Shown piece by piece: positions 1-5,814 of a stretch of DNA of 5,893 nt. The DNA comes from Clostridia bacterium (GTDB lineage Bacteria; Bacillota; Peptococcia; DRI-13; DTU073). Location: positions 1-5,893 of the forward strand of contig DUTO01000198.1 in assembly GCA_012842035.1 (NCBI GenBank), given 5' to 3'. Position numbers and translations under genes: made by a program. The notes under the pieces were generated by a model that was not told the DNA's origin, made no database searches, and saw nothing but the letters and a program-made list of their open reading frames with translations. The stretch's first letter is position 1; each line of letters opens with the position of its first letter.

Positions 1-1
1 A

Positions 2-76
2 ATGGCGGATACGCTTGTCCAGGCTGCGGATAAATTACTGGAAAATACTTCACAAAAAAGGATTAGAAAGGAATAG
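2..76 (+). CDS. 3' end of an upstream gene, possibly a GGDEF-domain (diguanylate cyclase) C-terminus
   Basis: The reading frame beginning at base 2 runs open from the window edge to a TAG at 74-76 and encodes about 24 residues, including ADTLVQAADKLLE and a basic tail QKRIRKE. The pattern of a helix with LVxxADKxL followed by a short basic tail resembles the last helix of GGDEF domains, where the usual form is LIxxADKALYxAKxxGRNR. That is weak evidence from a very short stretch: the usual YxAK part is not preserved, so the family call is only a suggestion. The ATG at 2-4 is probably internal, because no ribosome binding site can be seen. The two other plus-strand frames end at 31-33 and 78-80 and are less protein-like. 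The stop lies 60 nt before the CBS gene, with a hairpin in between. Confidence 0.4.
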   Translation: MADTLVQAADKLLENTSQKRIRKE

Positions 77-87
77 TTAATTTATAC

Positions 88-136
88 AAAAAATCTCCTT
101 TTTAGGGCATACTAGCAAATTGAAAGGAGGTTTTTT
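88..136 (+). promoter_or_regulatory. Hairpin that buries the CBS gene's ribosome binding site (possible terminator/RBS overlap)
   Basis: Bases 88-102 pair with 122-136, giving about 15 bp with two G-T wobbles (94:130 and 102:122) around a 19-nt loop. The 3' arm holds the Shine-Dalgarno AAAGGAGG (123-130) and the six T residues just before the ATG at 137. In RNA the fold would hide the ribosome binding site. The arm also ends in a U tract, so the same structure could act as a weak terminator for the gene ending at base 76. The pairing is read directly from the sequence; the regulatory role is inference. A simple anti-Shine-Dalgarno match arising by chance in AT-rich DNA is possible but less likely given the stem length. 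Confidence 0.5.
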
Positions 137-568
137 ATGAAATTAAAAGAAATTATGACTAAAGATGTAATTGCAGTTTCGCCGGATACTTCAGTTCTTG
201 ACGTTGCTCAGATTATGAAGGATAAGAACATTGGTTCCGTGCCTGTTTGTAAGGAAAATATGGATGTAGCGGGAATTATTACGGATCGGGATATTGTGCT
301 CAGGGTCGTTTGTGCCGAAAAAAACCCTAAAATGATTAAATGTGAAGAAATTATGACTGATAAGTTGGTTGTGGGGAAAACTGATATGGAAGTGGAAGCT
401 GCGTTAGAGTTGATGGGTGATGTGCAAGTTCGACGGTTACCGGTTGTAGAAAATGGTAAGTTGGTAGGTTTCGTTTCTTTGGGAGACCTGGCGGTAAATA
501 GTCATTTTAATCATGGTTCTGAAGAAGCTTTAGCCGAAATATCTATTCCTAGTCGTCCGTTAATCTAG
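137..568 (+). CDS. Two-CBS-domain protein, YhcV-like
   Basis: This 143-residue cytosolic protein consists almost entirely of a tandem CBS (Bateman) module. CBS1 spans roughly residues 4-58, opening with IMTKDVIAVSPDTSV and closing with GIITDRDIVLR. CBS2 spans roughly 70-124, opening with EIMTDKLVVGKTD and closing with VRRLPVVENGKLVGFVSLGDLA. The repeated IMT openings and the GxxTxxD / GxxSxxD endings are typical. There is no attached catalytic domain, so it resembles stand-alone proteins such as Bacillus subtilis YhcV. Such modules usually bind adenosine nucleotides (AMP, ATP, SAM or similar) and signal through a partner; neither ligand nor partner can be read here. The ATG start is well supported by AAAGGAGG ending 6 nt upstream. 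A long stem-loop follows the stop, so it appears to be transcribed alone or with the gene to its left. A short 19-residue tail after CBS2 has no recognisable motif. Confidence 0.9.
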   Translation: MKLKEIMTKDVIAVSPDTSVLDVAQIMKDKNIGSVPVCKENMDVAGIITDRDIVLRVVCAEKNPKMIKCEEIMTDKLVVGKTDMEVEAALELMGDVQVRRLPVVENGKLVGFVSLGDLAVNSHFNHGSEEALAEISIPSRPLI

Positions 569-587
569 TTGTTACTGGAACATTCGC

Positions 588-656
588 AAACTTAAAGTGC
601 ATTTTGTAATTAAACCGGGGATTATCGCAAATTGCAAAATGTATTTTAAGTTTTTT
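588..656 (+). terminator. Long stem-loop with T tract after the CBS gene
   Basis: Bases 588-611 pair with 630-653 as a 24-bp stem with three G-T wobbles (597:644, 599:642, 607:634) and no bulge, closing an 18-nt loop that contains CCGGGG. Six T residues at 651-656 complete the 3' side, the first three of them within the stem. The position 20 nt after the CBS stop and the T tract fit an intrinsic terminator. The stem is much longer and more AT-rich than a normal one, so a second role such as transcript protection, or an origin as a small repeat element, is possible. On the minus strand only a short T run follows, so bidirectional termination is less likely. Confidence 0.6.
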
Positions 657-673
657 ACATAATTTATTTAGCT

Positions 674-702
674 AAAGGAAATTGTCTAATTATGTAGAAA
701 GA
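674..702 (+). promoter_or_regulatory. Possible sigma-H-type promoter for the Lon-like gene
   Basis: The sequence AAAGGAAAT (674-682) fits the Bacillus sigma-H -35 pattern RnAGGAwww. After 11 nt there is GTAGAAA (694-700), which fits RnnGAAT except for the last base. It lies 45 nt before the chosen start of the Lon-like gene and downstream of the preceding terminator, where a promoter is expected. No good sigma-A pair with 16-18 nt spacing was found in the same interval; TATATT at 713-718 lacks a partner -35. The match was found by eye and such motifs arise by chance in AT-rich DNA. Confidence 0.25.
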
Positions 703-727
703 GAGTTAAGTGTATATTTCATTAAAT

Positions 728-736
728 GGAGAGGGG
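728..736 (+). promoter_or_regulatory. Ribosome binding site setting the Lon-like start at 747
   Basis: GGAGAGGGG ends 10 nt before the ATG at 747. An in-frame ATG at 726 overlaps the start of this element and has no purine-rich element at a usable distance, so 747 is preferred. Confidence 0.7.
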
Positions 737-746
737 ATCAAAACAG

Positions 747-3152
747 ATGAATAAATATAAATTAAAACCGGAGCAATTACGTAAAATATGTGATTGTAGT
801 ATTTTTTCTTTCGAATCCACGGCCGATATCTCCCCTCTGGAAGGAATTATTGGGCAGGAAAGAGGGGTAAGAGCTTTAGAGTTTGGACTCAAGGTTAATA
901 AACATGGTTATAATATTTTTATAGCCGGAGTGACAGGAACCGGAAGAAGTAGTTATACGCGTTCTTTAGTGAACAACGTGGCGGCCATGGGGGATTGCCC
1001 TTTAGATTGGTGTTATCTTTATAATTTTGATAATCCGGACGAGCCGAAAGCAGTTTCTTTTACACCAGGTAAAGCAGTGGAATTTCAACAAGATATTCAG
1101 GAATTATTGTCGAAGGTGACTGCGGAAATACCGTTAGCTTTAGAATCTGACGAGCACCAAAAAGCGAAAACAATTCTTTTGCAAAAACTTCAGACTAAGC
1201 AAAATGAAGTACAAGCCTATATTAGTAATATATCTAAAGAATTAGGTTTCGCTTTAAAAACTGCTGATAAAGGCTTAGTAACTATCCCTTTAAATAATGA
1301 GGGTAAGCCCATGGATGAAGAGGAGTTTCAAGACCTTTATGAAGAAAAAAAAGAGATTATTGATGAGAATTCTAAAAAGTTAAACCTATTAATTTTAGAA
1401 GCTTTTAAAAATTTACGTGAGTTTGAAAGAGGCATTGAAAAAGAAGTGGAAAAATTGGAAAACAAGATTATTTTAAATAATATTGACCATTTTTTTCAGG
1501 AATTAATGTTAAAACATTCTACACATTCAGCCGCTAAGGAACATTTAGAAGGTATTAAACAAGATGTGCTTAAAAATGCAAGAGATTTTAAAGATAGCGA
1601 AAAGCAGATAAGTTCGGACTTTTTTTTCTTACAAGAGAATCGTGCTAAAAAGCTTTTACAGAAGTATCGCGTAAATGTTTTGATTGATAATAGCAAAACA
1701 CAAGGTGCCCCTGTTGTTGTAGAAACTAACCCTACTTACTATAATCTTTTAGGGCGCGTGGAGTATGAAAGCCATTTAGGGGTTTTAAAAACGGATTTTA
1801 TGAAGATTAAACCAGGGTCATTACATCAAGCTAATGGTGGGTATTTAATTCTTCGTTGTCGTGATATTTTGACAAGTAATCTTTGTTGGGATGGTTTAAA
1901 AAGAGCATTAAAAACAGGTGAAATTCAGATAGAAAGTATTGGGCATCAGTTTGGAGCTATTGCTACATCTTCCTTGAAACCAAAACCTATTCCTTTGGAT
2001 ATTAAGGTGATTATTATTGGTAGCCATTTTGAATATAAAATGCTTTATTATTATGACGAAGACTTCCGCAAGCTTTTTAAAATTATGGTTGATTTTGATG
2101 TAGAGATGGAGCGTTCAGAGCAATATACGTATAAATTAGCTCGCTTTATCAGTGATCATTGTGAGAAAGAAAAATTAAAGCATTTTACCAGAGAGGCAGT
2201 AGGACAGATTGTTGAATATAGTTCTCGTTTAGCCGATAGTCAAGAAAAATTATCAACACGTTTTAATGAATTAGTAGAAATTATTTATGAAGCCGATACT
2301 TGGGCTAGTTTAGAGAATTGTTCTTTGGTAACAGCAGAACACGTGAAAAAGGCGATTCGGGAAAAGGTTTATCGATCCAATAAAAATGAACAGAAACTTT
2401 TGGAAATGATGAGTGAGGGACAACTGCTTATCGATGTAGACCAAAAGGTAGTAGGTCAAGTTAATGGAATTGCGGTATTGGATACCGGGAATTATACTTT
2501 TGGCAAACCTAATAAGATTACCGTAACTACATTTTTAGGGCGGAAAGGGATTATTAATATTGAACGCGAAGTAAAAATGAGTGGTTCTTTACATGATAAA
2601 GGTATTTTAATTCTTAGTGGCTACTTAGGGGAAAAGTTTGGTCAAAAATGTCCTGTTTCTTTCTCGGCAAGTATCTGTTTTGAACAGTTATATAGTGGCA
2701 TAGATGGCGATAGTGCTTCTAGTGCTGAATTATATGCCTTATTTTCGAGTTTGTCTGATTTGCCTATTGAACAAGGTATTGCTGTAACCGGGTCTATCAA
2801 TCAAAAGGGTTTTATTCAACCTATTGGTGGAGTTAATCAAAAAATTGAAGGTTTTTATCAAGTTTGTAAAGCCAAGGGTTTTACAGGAAGACAGGGTGTG
2901 ATTATTCCCCGGCAAAATGTGGTTAATTTAATGCTTGATGAAGAAGTGATTACGGCAGTAAAAGAAGGTACTTTTCATCTTTATGCTGTAGAAAATATAG
3001 AAGAAGGTATTGAGATTCTTACTGGTGTTCCTGCCGGTATTGCTGATGAACAAGGGAATTACAGTGCCAACACTATTTTCGGTCGCATTCAGACAAAATT
3101 AGCAAGGTATTACTCTCTAGTTAAAGAAGAGCAGGAAAATAGCGAAATATAG
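747..3152 (+). CDS. Lon-like protease with AAA_32-type N-terminal region and Lon Ser-Lys proteolytic domain
   Basis: This 801-residue cytosolic protein belongs to the Lon-like group with an AAA_32-type N-terminal region (related to LonC and E. coli YcbZ/LonH), not to classical LonA; there is no LonA substrate-binding N-domain. A nucleotide-binding-like core starts near residue 30, with a P-loop-like GVTGTGRSS at 61-69. A long charged helical insertion, probably coiled coil, fills about 130-305. The core resumes with LHQANGGYLIL (about 359-369) and IGSHFEYK...DEDFRKLFK (about 424-445). The C-terminal protease domain (about 555-765) has GDSASSAEL with catalytic Ser656 and PIGGVNQKIEGF with catalytic Lys699. 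The 43-residue spacing equals that of E. coli Lon (679/722). The protease dyad is therefore intact. The P-loop has Arg in place of Lys, and the Walker B acidic pair is not evident, so strong ATPase activity is doubtful. The next gene begins 76 nt downstream. The start at 747 is chosen for its ribosome binding site; 726 would add seven residues. Confidence 0.88.
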   Translation: MNKYKLKPEQLRKICDCSIFSFESTADISPLEGIIGQERGVRALEFGLKVNKHGYNIFIAGVTGTGRSSYTRSLVNNVAAMGDCPLDWCYLYNFDNPDEPKAVSFTPGKAVEFQQDIQELLSKVTAEIPLALESDEHQKAKTILLQKLQTKQNEVQAYISNISKELGFALKTADKGLVTIPLNNEGKPMDEEEFQDLYEEKKEIIDENSKKLNLLILEAFKNLREFERGIEKEVEKLENKIILNNIDHFFQELMLKHSTHSAAKEHLEGIKQDVLKNARDFKDSEKQISSDFFFLQENRAKKLLQKYRVNVLIDNSKTQGAPVVVETNPTYYNLLGRVEYESHLGVLKTDFMKIKPGSLHQANGGYLILRCRDILTSNLCWDGLKRALKTGEIQIESIGHQFGAIATSSLKPKPIPLDIKVIIIGSHFEYKMLYYYDEDFRKLFKIMVDFDVEMERSEQYTYKLARFISDHCEKEKLKHFTREAVGQIVEYSSRLADSQEKLSTRFNELVEIIYEADTWASLENCSLVTAEHVKKAIREKVYRSNKNEQKLLEMMSEGQLLIDVDQKVVGQVNGIAVLDTGNYTFGKPNKITVTTFLGRKGIINIEREVKMSGSLHDKGILILSGYLGEKFGQKCPVSFSASICFEQLYSGIDGDSASSAELYALFSSLSDLPIEQGIAVTGSINQKGFIQPIGGVNQKIEGFYQVCKAKGFTGRQGVIIPRQNVVNLMLDEEVITAVKEGTFHLYAVENIEEGIEILTGVPAGIADEQGNYSANTIFGRIQTKLARYYSLVKEEQENSEI

Positions 3153-3172
3153 TAAAACTCTAGGGCATATTA
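3145..3172 (+). promoter_or_regulatory. Possible forespore (sigma-G-like) promoter before the LolA-like gene
   Basis: CATATTA at 3166-3172 fits the sigma-G -10 pattern CATWHTA exactly. AAATA at 3145-3149, 16 nt upstream, fits the -35 pattern GHATR at four of five positions. It overlaps the last codons of the Lon-like gene and sits about 56 nt before the start of the membrane protein. The nine bases TAGGGCATA around the -10 recur at 103-111 upstream of the CBS gene. Found by eye; low confidence. Confidence 0.25.
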
Positions 3173-3212
3173 CTTTACTTTCCTTCGTAAAGATAAGATA
3201 GAAAAAAGCATT

Positions 3213-3223
3213 AAGGGAAGTGA
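3213..3223 (+). promoter_or_regulatory. Ribosome binding site setting the GTG start at 3229
   Basis: AAGGGAAGTGA matches the extended anti-16S complement AAAGGAGGTGA at 9 of 11 positions and ends 5 nt before GTG 3229. The alternative GTG at 3220 lies inside this element, so it is unlikely to be the start. Confidence 0.6.
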
Positions 3224-3228
3224 GTAAT

Positions 3229-3930
3229 GTGAAACTTAATTTAAGTAATCTGAAGTGGAAATGGGTAGCTTTTCTTTTACTGGTTATTGTTTTTCTTTGT
3301 GGAATCATATATCTTTATGAAGAGGTGAATAAACTTCCTCCTCAAGAAGCAGTTAAACAAAGTTTGCTACATACTTTACAGGCTCGGAGTTATCGTTTCC
3401 AAGTGCAAGCTAGTCGTTTGCTTAAGGGGCAAGAAATAATTTTATCTGATTTACATGGTCAAAAAAACTCGCAAGGGATATATTTACAAGGCACCTTACC
3501 TTTAATTAAAGCTGATGTAGAGATATATTATGTAGGTGATACCCTTTACAGAAGAGACCCTTTTACGAAAGGTTGGGTAATGGTTCCCACAGGTGGTCGG
3601 GTAGGAATTGAGGAATTAATGGCCGAATTAAATCCTTTAGGTGTTTTTGATTTTTTAGATGATAATTTTACGGTAAGATATGCAGGCATGGAAAAGGTGG
3701 GCAAAAAAAAGTGTCGGGTTTATGAGGTGATGACCCGGGGAGAAAACAAGTATTTAGAACTTTTTTGGCAAGACTTTAATTATATTTTATGGGTCGATAA
3801 AAAAGAAAAATTTATTCGTCGTGCCCAGATTTCTGCAGAACATCGGGATAATTCTGAGCATTGTTTAAAAATTGTTTTTACGCTTGCAGATTATAATTTA
3901 CCGCTAGAATTGCCGTCACCGGTACAGTAA
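3229..3930 (+). CDS. Single-pass membrane-anchored protein with LolA/LppX-like extracytoplasmic domain
   Basis: This 233-residue protein starts with a short basic stretch (residues 1-12, KLNLSNLKWK) and one hydrophobic segment at about 13-30. The remaining roughly 200 residues should then lie outside the membrane. The segment contains a cysteine, but leucine precedes it, so it is not a lipobox; an uncleaved anchor is most likely. The outer domain is rich in predicted beta-strands: SYRFQVQASRLLKGQE, then IYLQGTLP, ADVEIYYVGDTLYRRDP, WVMVPTGG and KCRVYEVM. This pattern resembles LolA/LppX/LprG-type half-barrels that hold or move lipids, and I associate it with a conserved membrane protein family of Clostridia. 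The fold call rests on pattern resemblance only and the biological role is unknown. It lies between the Lon-like gene (76 nt upstream) and hpt (41 nt downstream), with no terminator seen on either side. The GTG start at 3229 is chosen for its ribosome binding site. Confidence 0.75.
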   Translation: MKLNLSNLKWKWVAFLLLVIVFLCGIIYLYEEVNKLPPQEAVKQSLLHTLQARSYRFQVQASRLLKGQEIILSDLHGQKNSQGIYLQGTLPLIKADVEIYYVGDTLYRRDPFTKGWVMVPTGGRVGIEELMAELNPLGVFDFLDDNFTVRYAGMEKVGKKKCRVYEVMTRGENKYLELFWQDFNYILWVDKKEKFIRRAQISAEHRDNSEHCLKIVFTLADYNLPLELPSPVQ

Positions 3931-3971
3931 AAGTTATAGCAAAGGTTAAAGTTAGAAGGGAGTTAATAAAA

Positions 3972-4511
3972 ATGCATCAGCATCTTGAAAAAATTCTTTT
4001 TTCGGAGCAGCAAATCCAAAAGAAAGTGTGCGAATTAGGTGCTTATATTTCTGCTGACTATCAGAAGAAAAACTTAGTTGTGATCGGTGTTTTAAAAGGA
4101 GCTGTTGTTTTTCTGGCCGATTTAATAAGAGAGATTAGAGTTCCTTTATCTTTAGATTTTATAGTTACGTCTAGTTATGGAATGTCTACTCAAGCTTCCG
4201 GGGTTGTACGAATTCTTAAAGATTTAGATGAAGATATTACCGGTAAGGACGTTTTAATCGTTGAGGATATTATTGATACAGGTTTAACTTTAAGTTATTT
4301 AAAAGATAATTTATTAGCACGTGGTCCGGCGAGTTTAAAAATTTGTACTTTTTTAGATAAACCGGCTCGTAGGAAAGTAGTTTTACTTCCTGATTATAAA
4401 GGGTATGATATTCCTGATGAATTTGCAGTAGGTTATGGTCTTGATTATGGGGAAAGATACAGAAATTTACCTTATATTGGTGTACTAAAGCCTGAATATT
4501 ATCAAAACTAA
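3972..4511 (+). CDS. hpt: Hypoxanthine (hypoxanthine-guanine) phosphoribosyltransferase
   Basis: The 179-residue enzyme transfers phosphoribose from PRPP to hypoxanthine or guanine, giving IMP or GMP in purine salvage in the cytosol. Length and sequence are typical of the bacterial family. The PRPP-binding signature VLIVEDIIDTGLTL is at 94-107, with Glu98/Asp99 as ribose-binding acids and Asp102 as the expected catalytic base. LKGAVVF at 41-47 is the pyrophosphate loop, SSYG at 67-70 is the flexible loop, and Lys130 in FLDKP matches the base-contacting lysine. VGYGLDYGERYRNLPYIGVLKP near the C-terminus is the usual family ending. No key residue is missing. The ATG at 3972 follows GGGAG at 3958-3962 with a 9-nt gap. 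GMP synthase follows after 37 nt, so two GMP-supplying steps are side by side. The tilS-hpt-ftsH arrangement common in Firmicutes is not present here. Confidence 0.97.
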   Translation: MHQHLEKILFSEQQIQKKVCELGAYISADYQKKNLVVIGVLKGAVVFLADLIREIRVPLSLDFIVTSSYGMSTQASGVVRILKDLDEDITGKDVLIVEDIIDTGLTLSYLKDNLLARGPASLKICTFLDKPARRKVVLLPDYKGYDIPDEFAVGYGLDYGERYRNLPYIGVLKPEYYQN

Positions 4512-4532
4512 TGTTTGGAGAAAAATTAATAA

Positions 4533-4541
4533 GGTGAGGGG
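4533..4541 (+). promoter_or_regulatory. Ribosome binding site supporting a TTG start for guaA at 4549
   Basis: GGTGAGGGG ends 7 nt before TTG 4549, an ideal distance. The in-frame GTG at 4534 lies inside this element, and its own candidate, GGAG at 4517-4520, is 13 nt away. The ATG at 4564 is 22 nt from the element, too far. Confidence 0.6.
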
Positions 4542-4548
4542 ATTTTAT

Positions 4549-5814
4549 TTGCCTAAATATGAAATGATTCTTATTTTAGATTTTGGTGGTCACGATACGC
4601 AAAGTATAGCGCGTAAAATTCGTAAGTTAGGGGTCTATTCCGAAATTGTTCCTTATCATATCTCTGTGGAAAAAATAATTATAAAAAAACCGCAAGGGAT
4701 TATTTTAGCGACCAGCATAGATAGTGTATCGGCCGAAACTGTAGCTGAAGTTAAGGCAGAACTTTTAGAGCTGGATATGCCGATTTTGGTAATTGGTGAG
4801 CAGGTAGAAAAAGAGGTTGAATCTCTAAAGGATTTTCTCTTTGAGAAATGCCATTGTGTCGGGGAGTGGTCGATGGACTCCTTAATTCAAGTACAAATTG
4901 CTTTGATTAGAGAAAAAGTTGGCAAGAGCAAGGTTTTATGTGCCCTGAGCGGAGGAGTTGACTCTTCGGTGGCTGCCGTTTTAGTACACAAAGCCATTGG
5001 TAGTCAGCTTACGTGTGTTTTTGTTGACCATGGTTTTTTGCGTAAGGGAGAAGCAGAAAAAGTTAAAGCTACTTTTCAAGAACAATTTCAAATGAATTTG
5101 GTTTTTGTAGATGCCCGTGAGCGGTTTTTGCAAAAAATTACAGGAGTGAGTGACCCAGAGCAAAAAAGAAAAATTATTGGGACTGAATTTATTCGAGTTT
5201 TTGAAGATGAGGCCCAAAAACTAGGTCAAATAGATTTTTTAGTTCAGGGGACAGTGTATCCTGATGTGCTTGAAAGTGGGACGGGTATAGGGGGTACGAT
5301 TAAATCTCATCATAATGTAGGGGGACTGCCTGAAGATATGGGGTTTCAGTTGATTGAACCTTTGCGTCAACTTTTTAAGGATGAAGTGCGTGAAGTCGGT
5401 CGAAAATTAGGGATACCGGAGGAGATTGTTAATCGTCAGCCTTTTCCAGGACCCGGTTTAGCGATTCGGATTATCGGGGAGATTACCGCTGAAAAATTAA
5501 GCATCTTGCGCGAAGCTGATGCCATAGTTTTGGAAGAAATTCGTAAAGCCGGTTTGTATGATTCTATTTGGCAGTCTTTTGCGGTGCTTCCTTCGATTAG
5601 AAGTGTAGGAGTAAAGGATAAAGAAAGAACTTATGCTTATCCCATTATTTTGCGGGCTGTAACCAGTGTTGATGCCATGACGGCCACATGTGCTCGTTTA
5701 CCTTATGTTTTATTAGAACAGATTGCTAATCGTATTGTGCAAGAGGTACCTCAAGTAAATCGAGTGGTTTATGACATTACCTCTAAACCTCCGGGAACTA
5801 TTGAGTGGGAGTAG
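4549..5814 (+). CDS. guaA: GMP synthase with an internally deleted, non-catalytic glutaminase domain
   Basis: GMP synthase converts XMP to GMP using ATP and ammonia, normally made from glutamine by its own N-terminal domain. With the TTG start this protein has 421 residues; Bacillus subtilis GuaA has 513. The synthetase part looks complete: the PP-loop SGGVDSS at 134-140, LVQGTVYPDVLESG at about 231-244, TIKSHHNVGGLPEDM, RQPFPGPGLAIR from 296, and a dimerization domain ending SKPPGTIEWE. The glutaminase part is a remnant. It begins normally (MILILDFG, then IARKIRKLGVYSEIVPY), but the oxyanion motif SGGP is replaced by ATSI at 54-57. The nucleophile segment LGICYG reads LVIGEQ at about 80-85, with Gly in place of Cys. 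The chain then passes almost directly to FLFEKCHCVGEWSMD at 96, so the region with the catalytic His and Glu is absent. The frame is open, so this is a domain deletion and not a frameshift. The enzyme should depend on ammonia or a separate glutaminase. It probably shares a transcript with hpt. Confidence 0.93.
   Translation: MPKYEMILILDFGGHDTQSIARKIRKLGVYSEIVPYHISVEKIIIKKPQGIILATSIDSVSAETVAEVKAELLELDMPILVIGEQVEKEVESLKDFLFEKCHCVGEWSMDSLIQVQIALIREKVGKSKVLCALSGGVDSSVAAVLVHKAIGSQLTCVFVDHGFLRKGEAEKVKATFQEQFQMNLVFVDARERFLQKITGVSDPEQKRKIIGTEFIRVFEDEAQKLGQIDFLVQGTVYPDVLESGTGIGGTIKSHHNVGGLPEDMGFQLIEPLRQLFKDEVREVGRKLGIPEEIVNRQPFPGPGLAIRIIGEITAEKLSILREADAIVLEEIRKAGLYDSIWQSFAVLPSIRSVGVKDKERTYAYPIILRAVTSVDAMTATCARLPYVLLEQIANRIVQEVPQVNRVVYDITSKPPGTIEWE

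Noticed and set aside
1..33. Frame 1 ending in CPGCG as a zinc-ribbon C-terminus
   Set aside because: Only ten codons are visible, and a single CPxCG right at a stop is not enough; the frame starting at base 2 is longer and more protein-like.
726..746. ATG at 726 as the start of the Lon-like gene
   Set aside because: The purine-rich ribosome binding site overlaps this codon and fits the ATG at 747 instead.
1496..1696. 66-codon open frame on the minus strand inside the Lon-like gene
   Set aside because: It lies wholly within a well-supported gene, has biased K/S/F/L composition from AT-rich helical codons, and lacks a convincing ribosome binding site.
3173..3192. CTTTAC/GTAAAG inverted repeat before the LolA-like gene
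   Set aside because: Only 6 bp, AT-rich, with an 8-nt loop and no T tract; within chance expectation and not a convincing terminator or operator.
3276..3305. Lipobox in the LolA-like protein
   Set aside because: The cysteine is preceded by VFL; a large leucine at -1 does not fit the small residue needed.
3117..3308. 63-codon minus-strand open frame across the gap before the LolA-like gene
   Set aside because: It overlaps two real genes, its hydrophobic part is the complement of coding sequence, and no family is recognisable.
4780..4860. Frameshift or pseudogene explanation for the shortened GuaA
   Set aside because: The frame is continuous, the retained residues on both sides align in frame with normal GuaA, and there is no spare DNA between them to encode the missing part in another frame.
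4981..5217. 78-codon minus-strand open frame inside guaA
   Set aside because: Shadow of the highly conserved guaA coding frame; no independent support.
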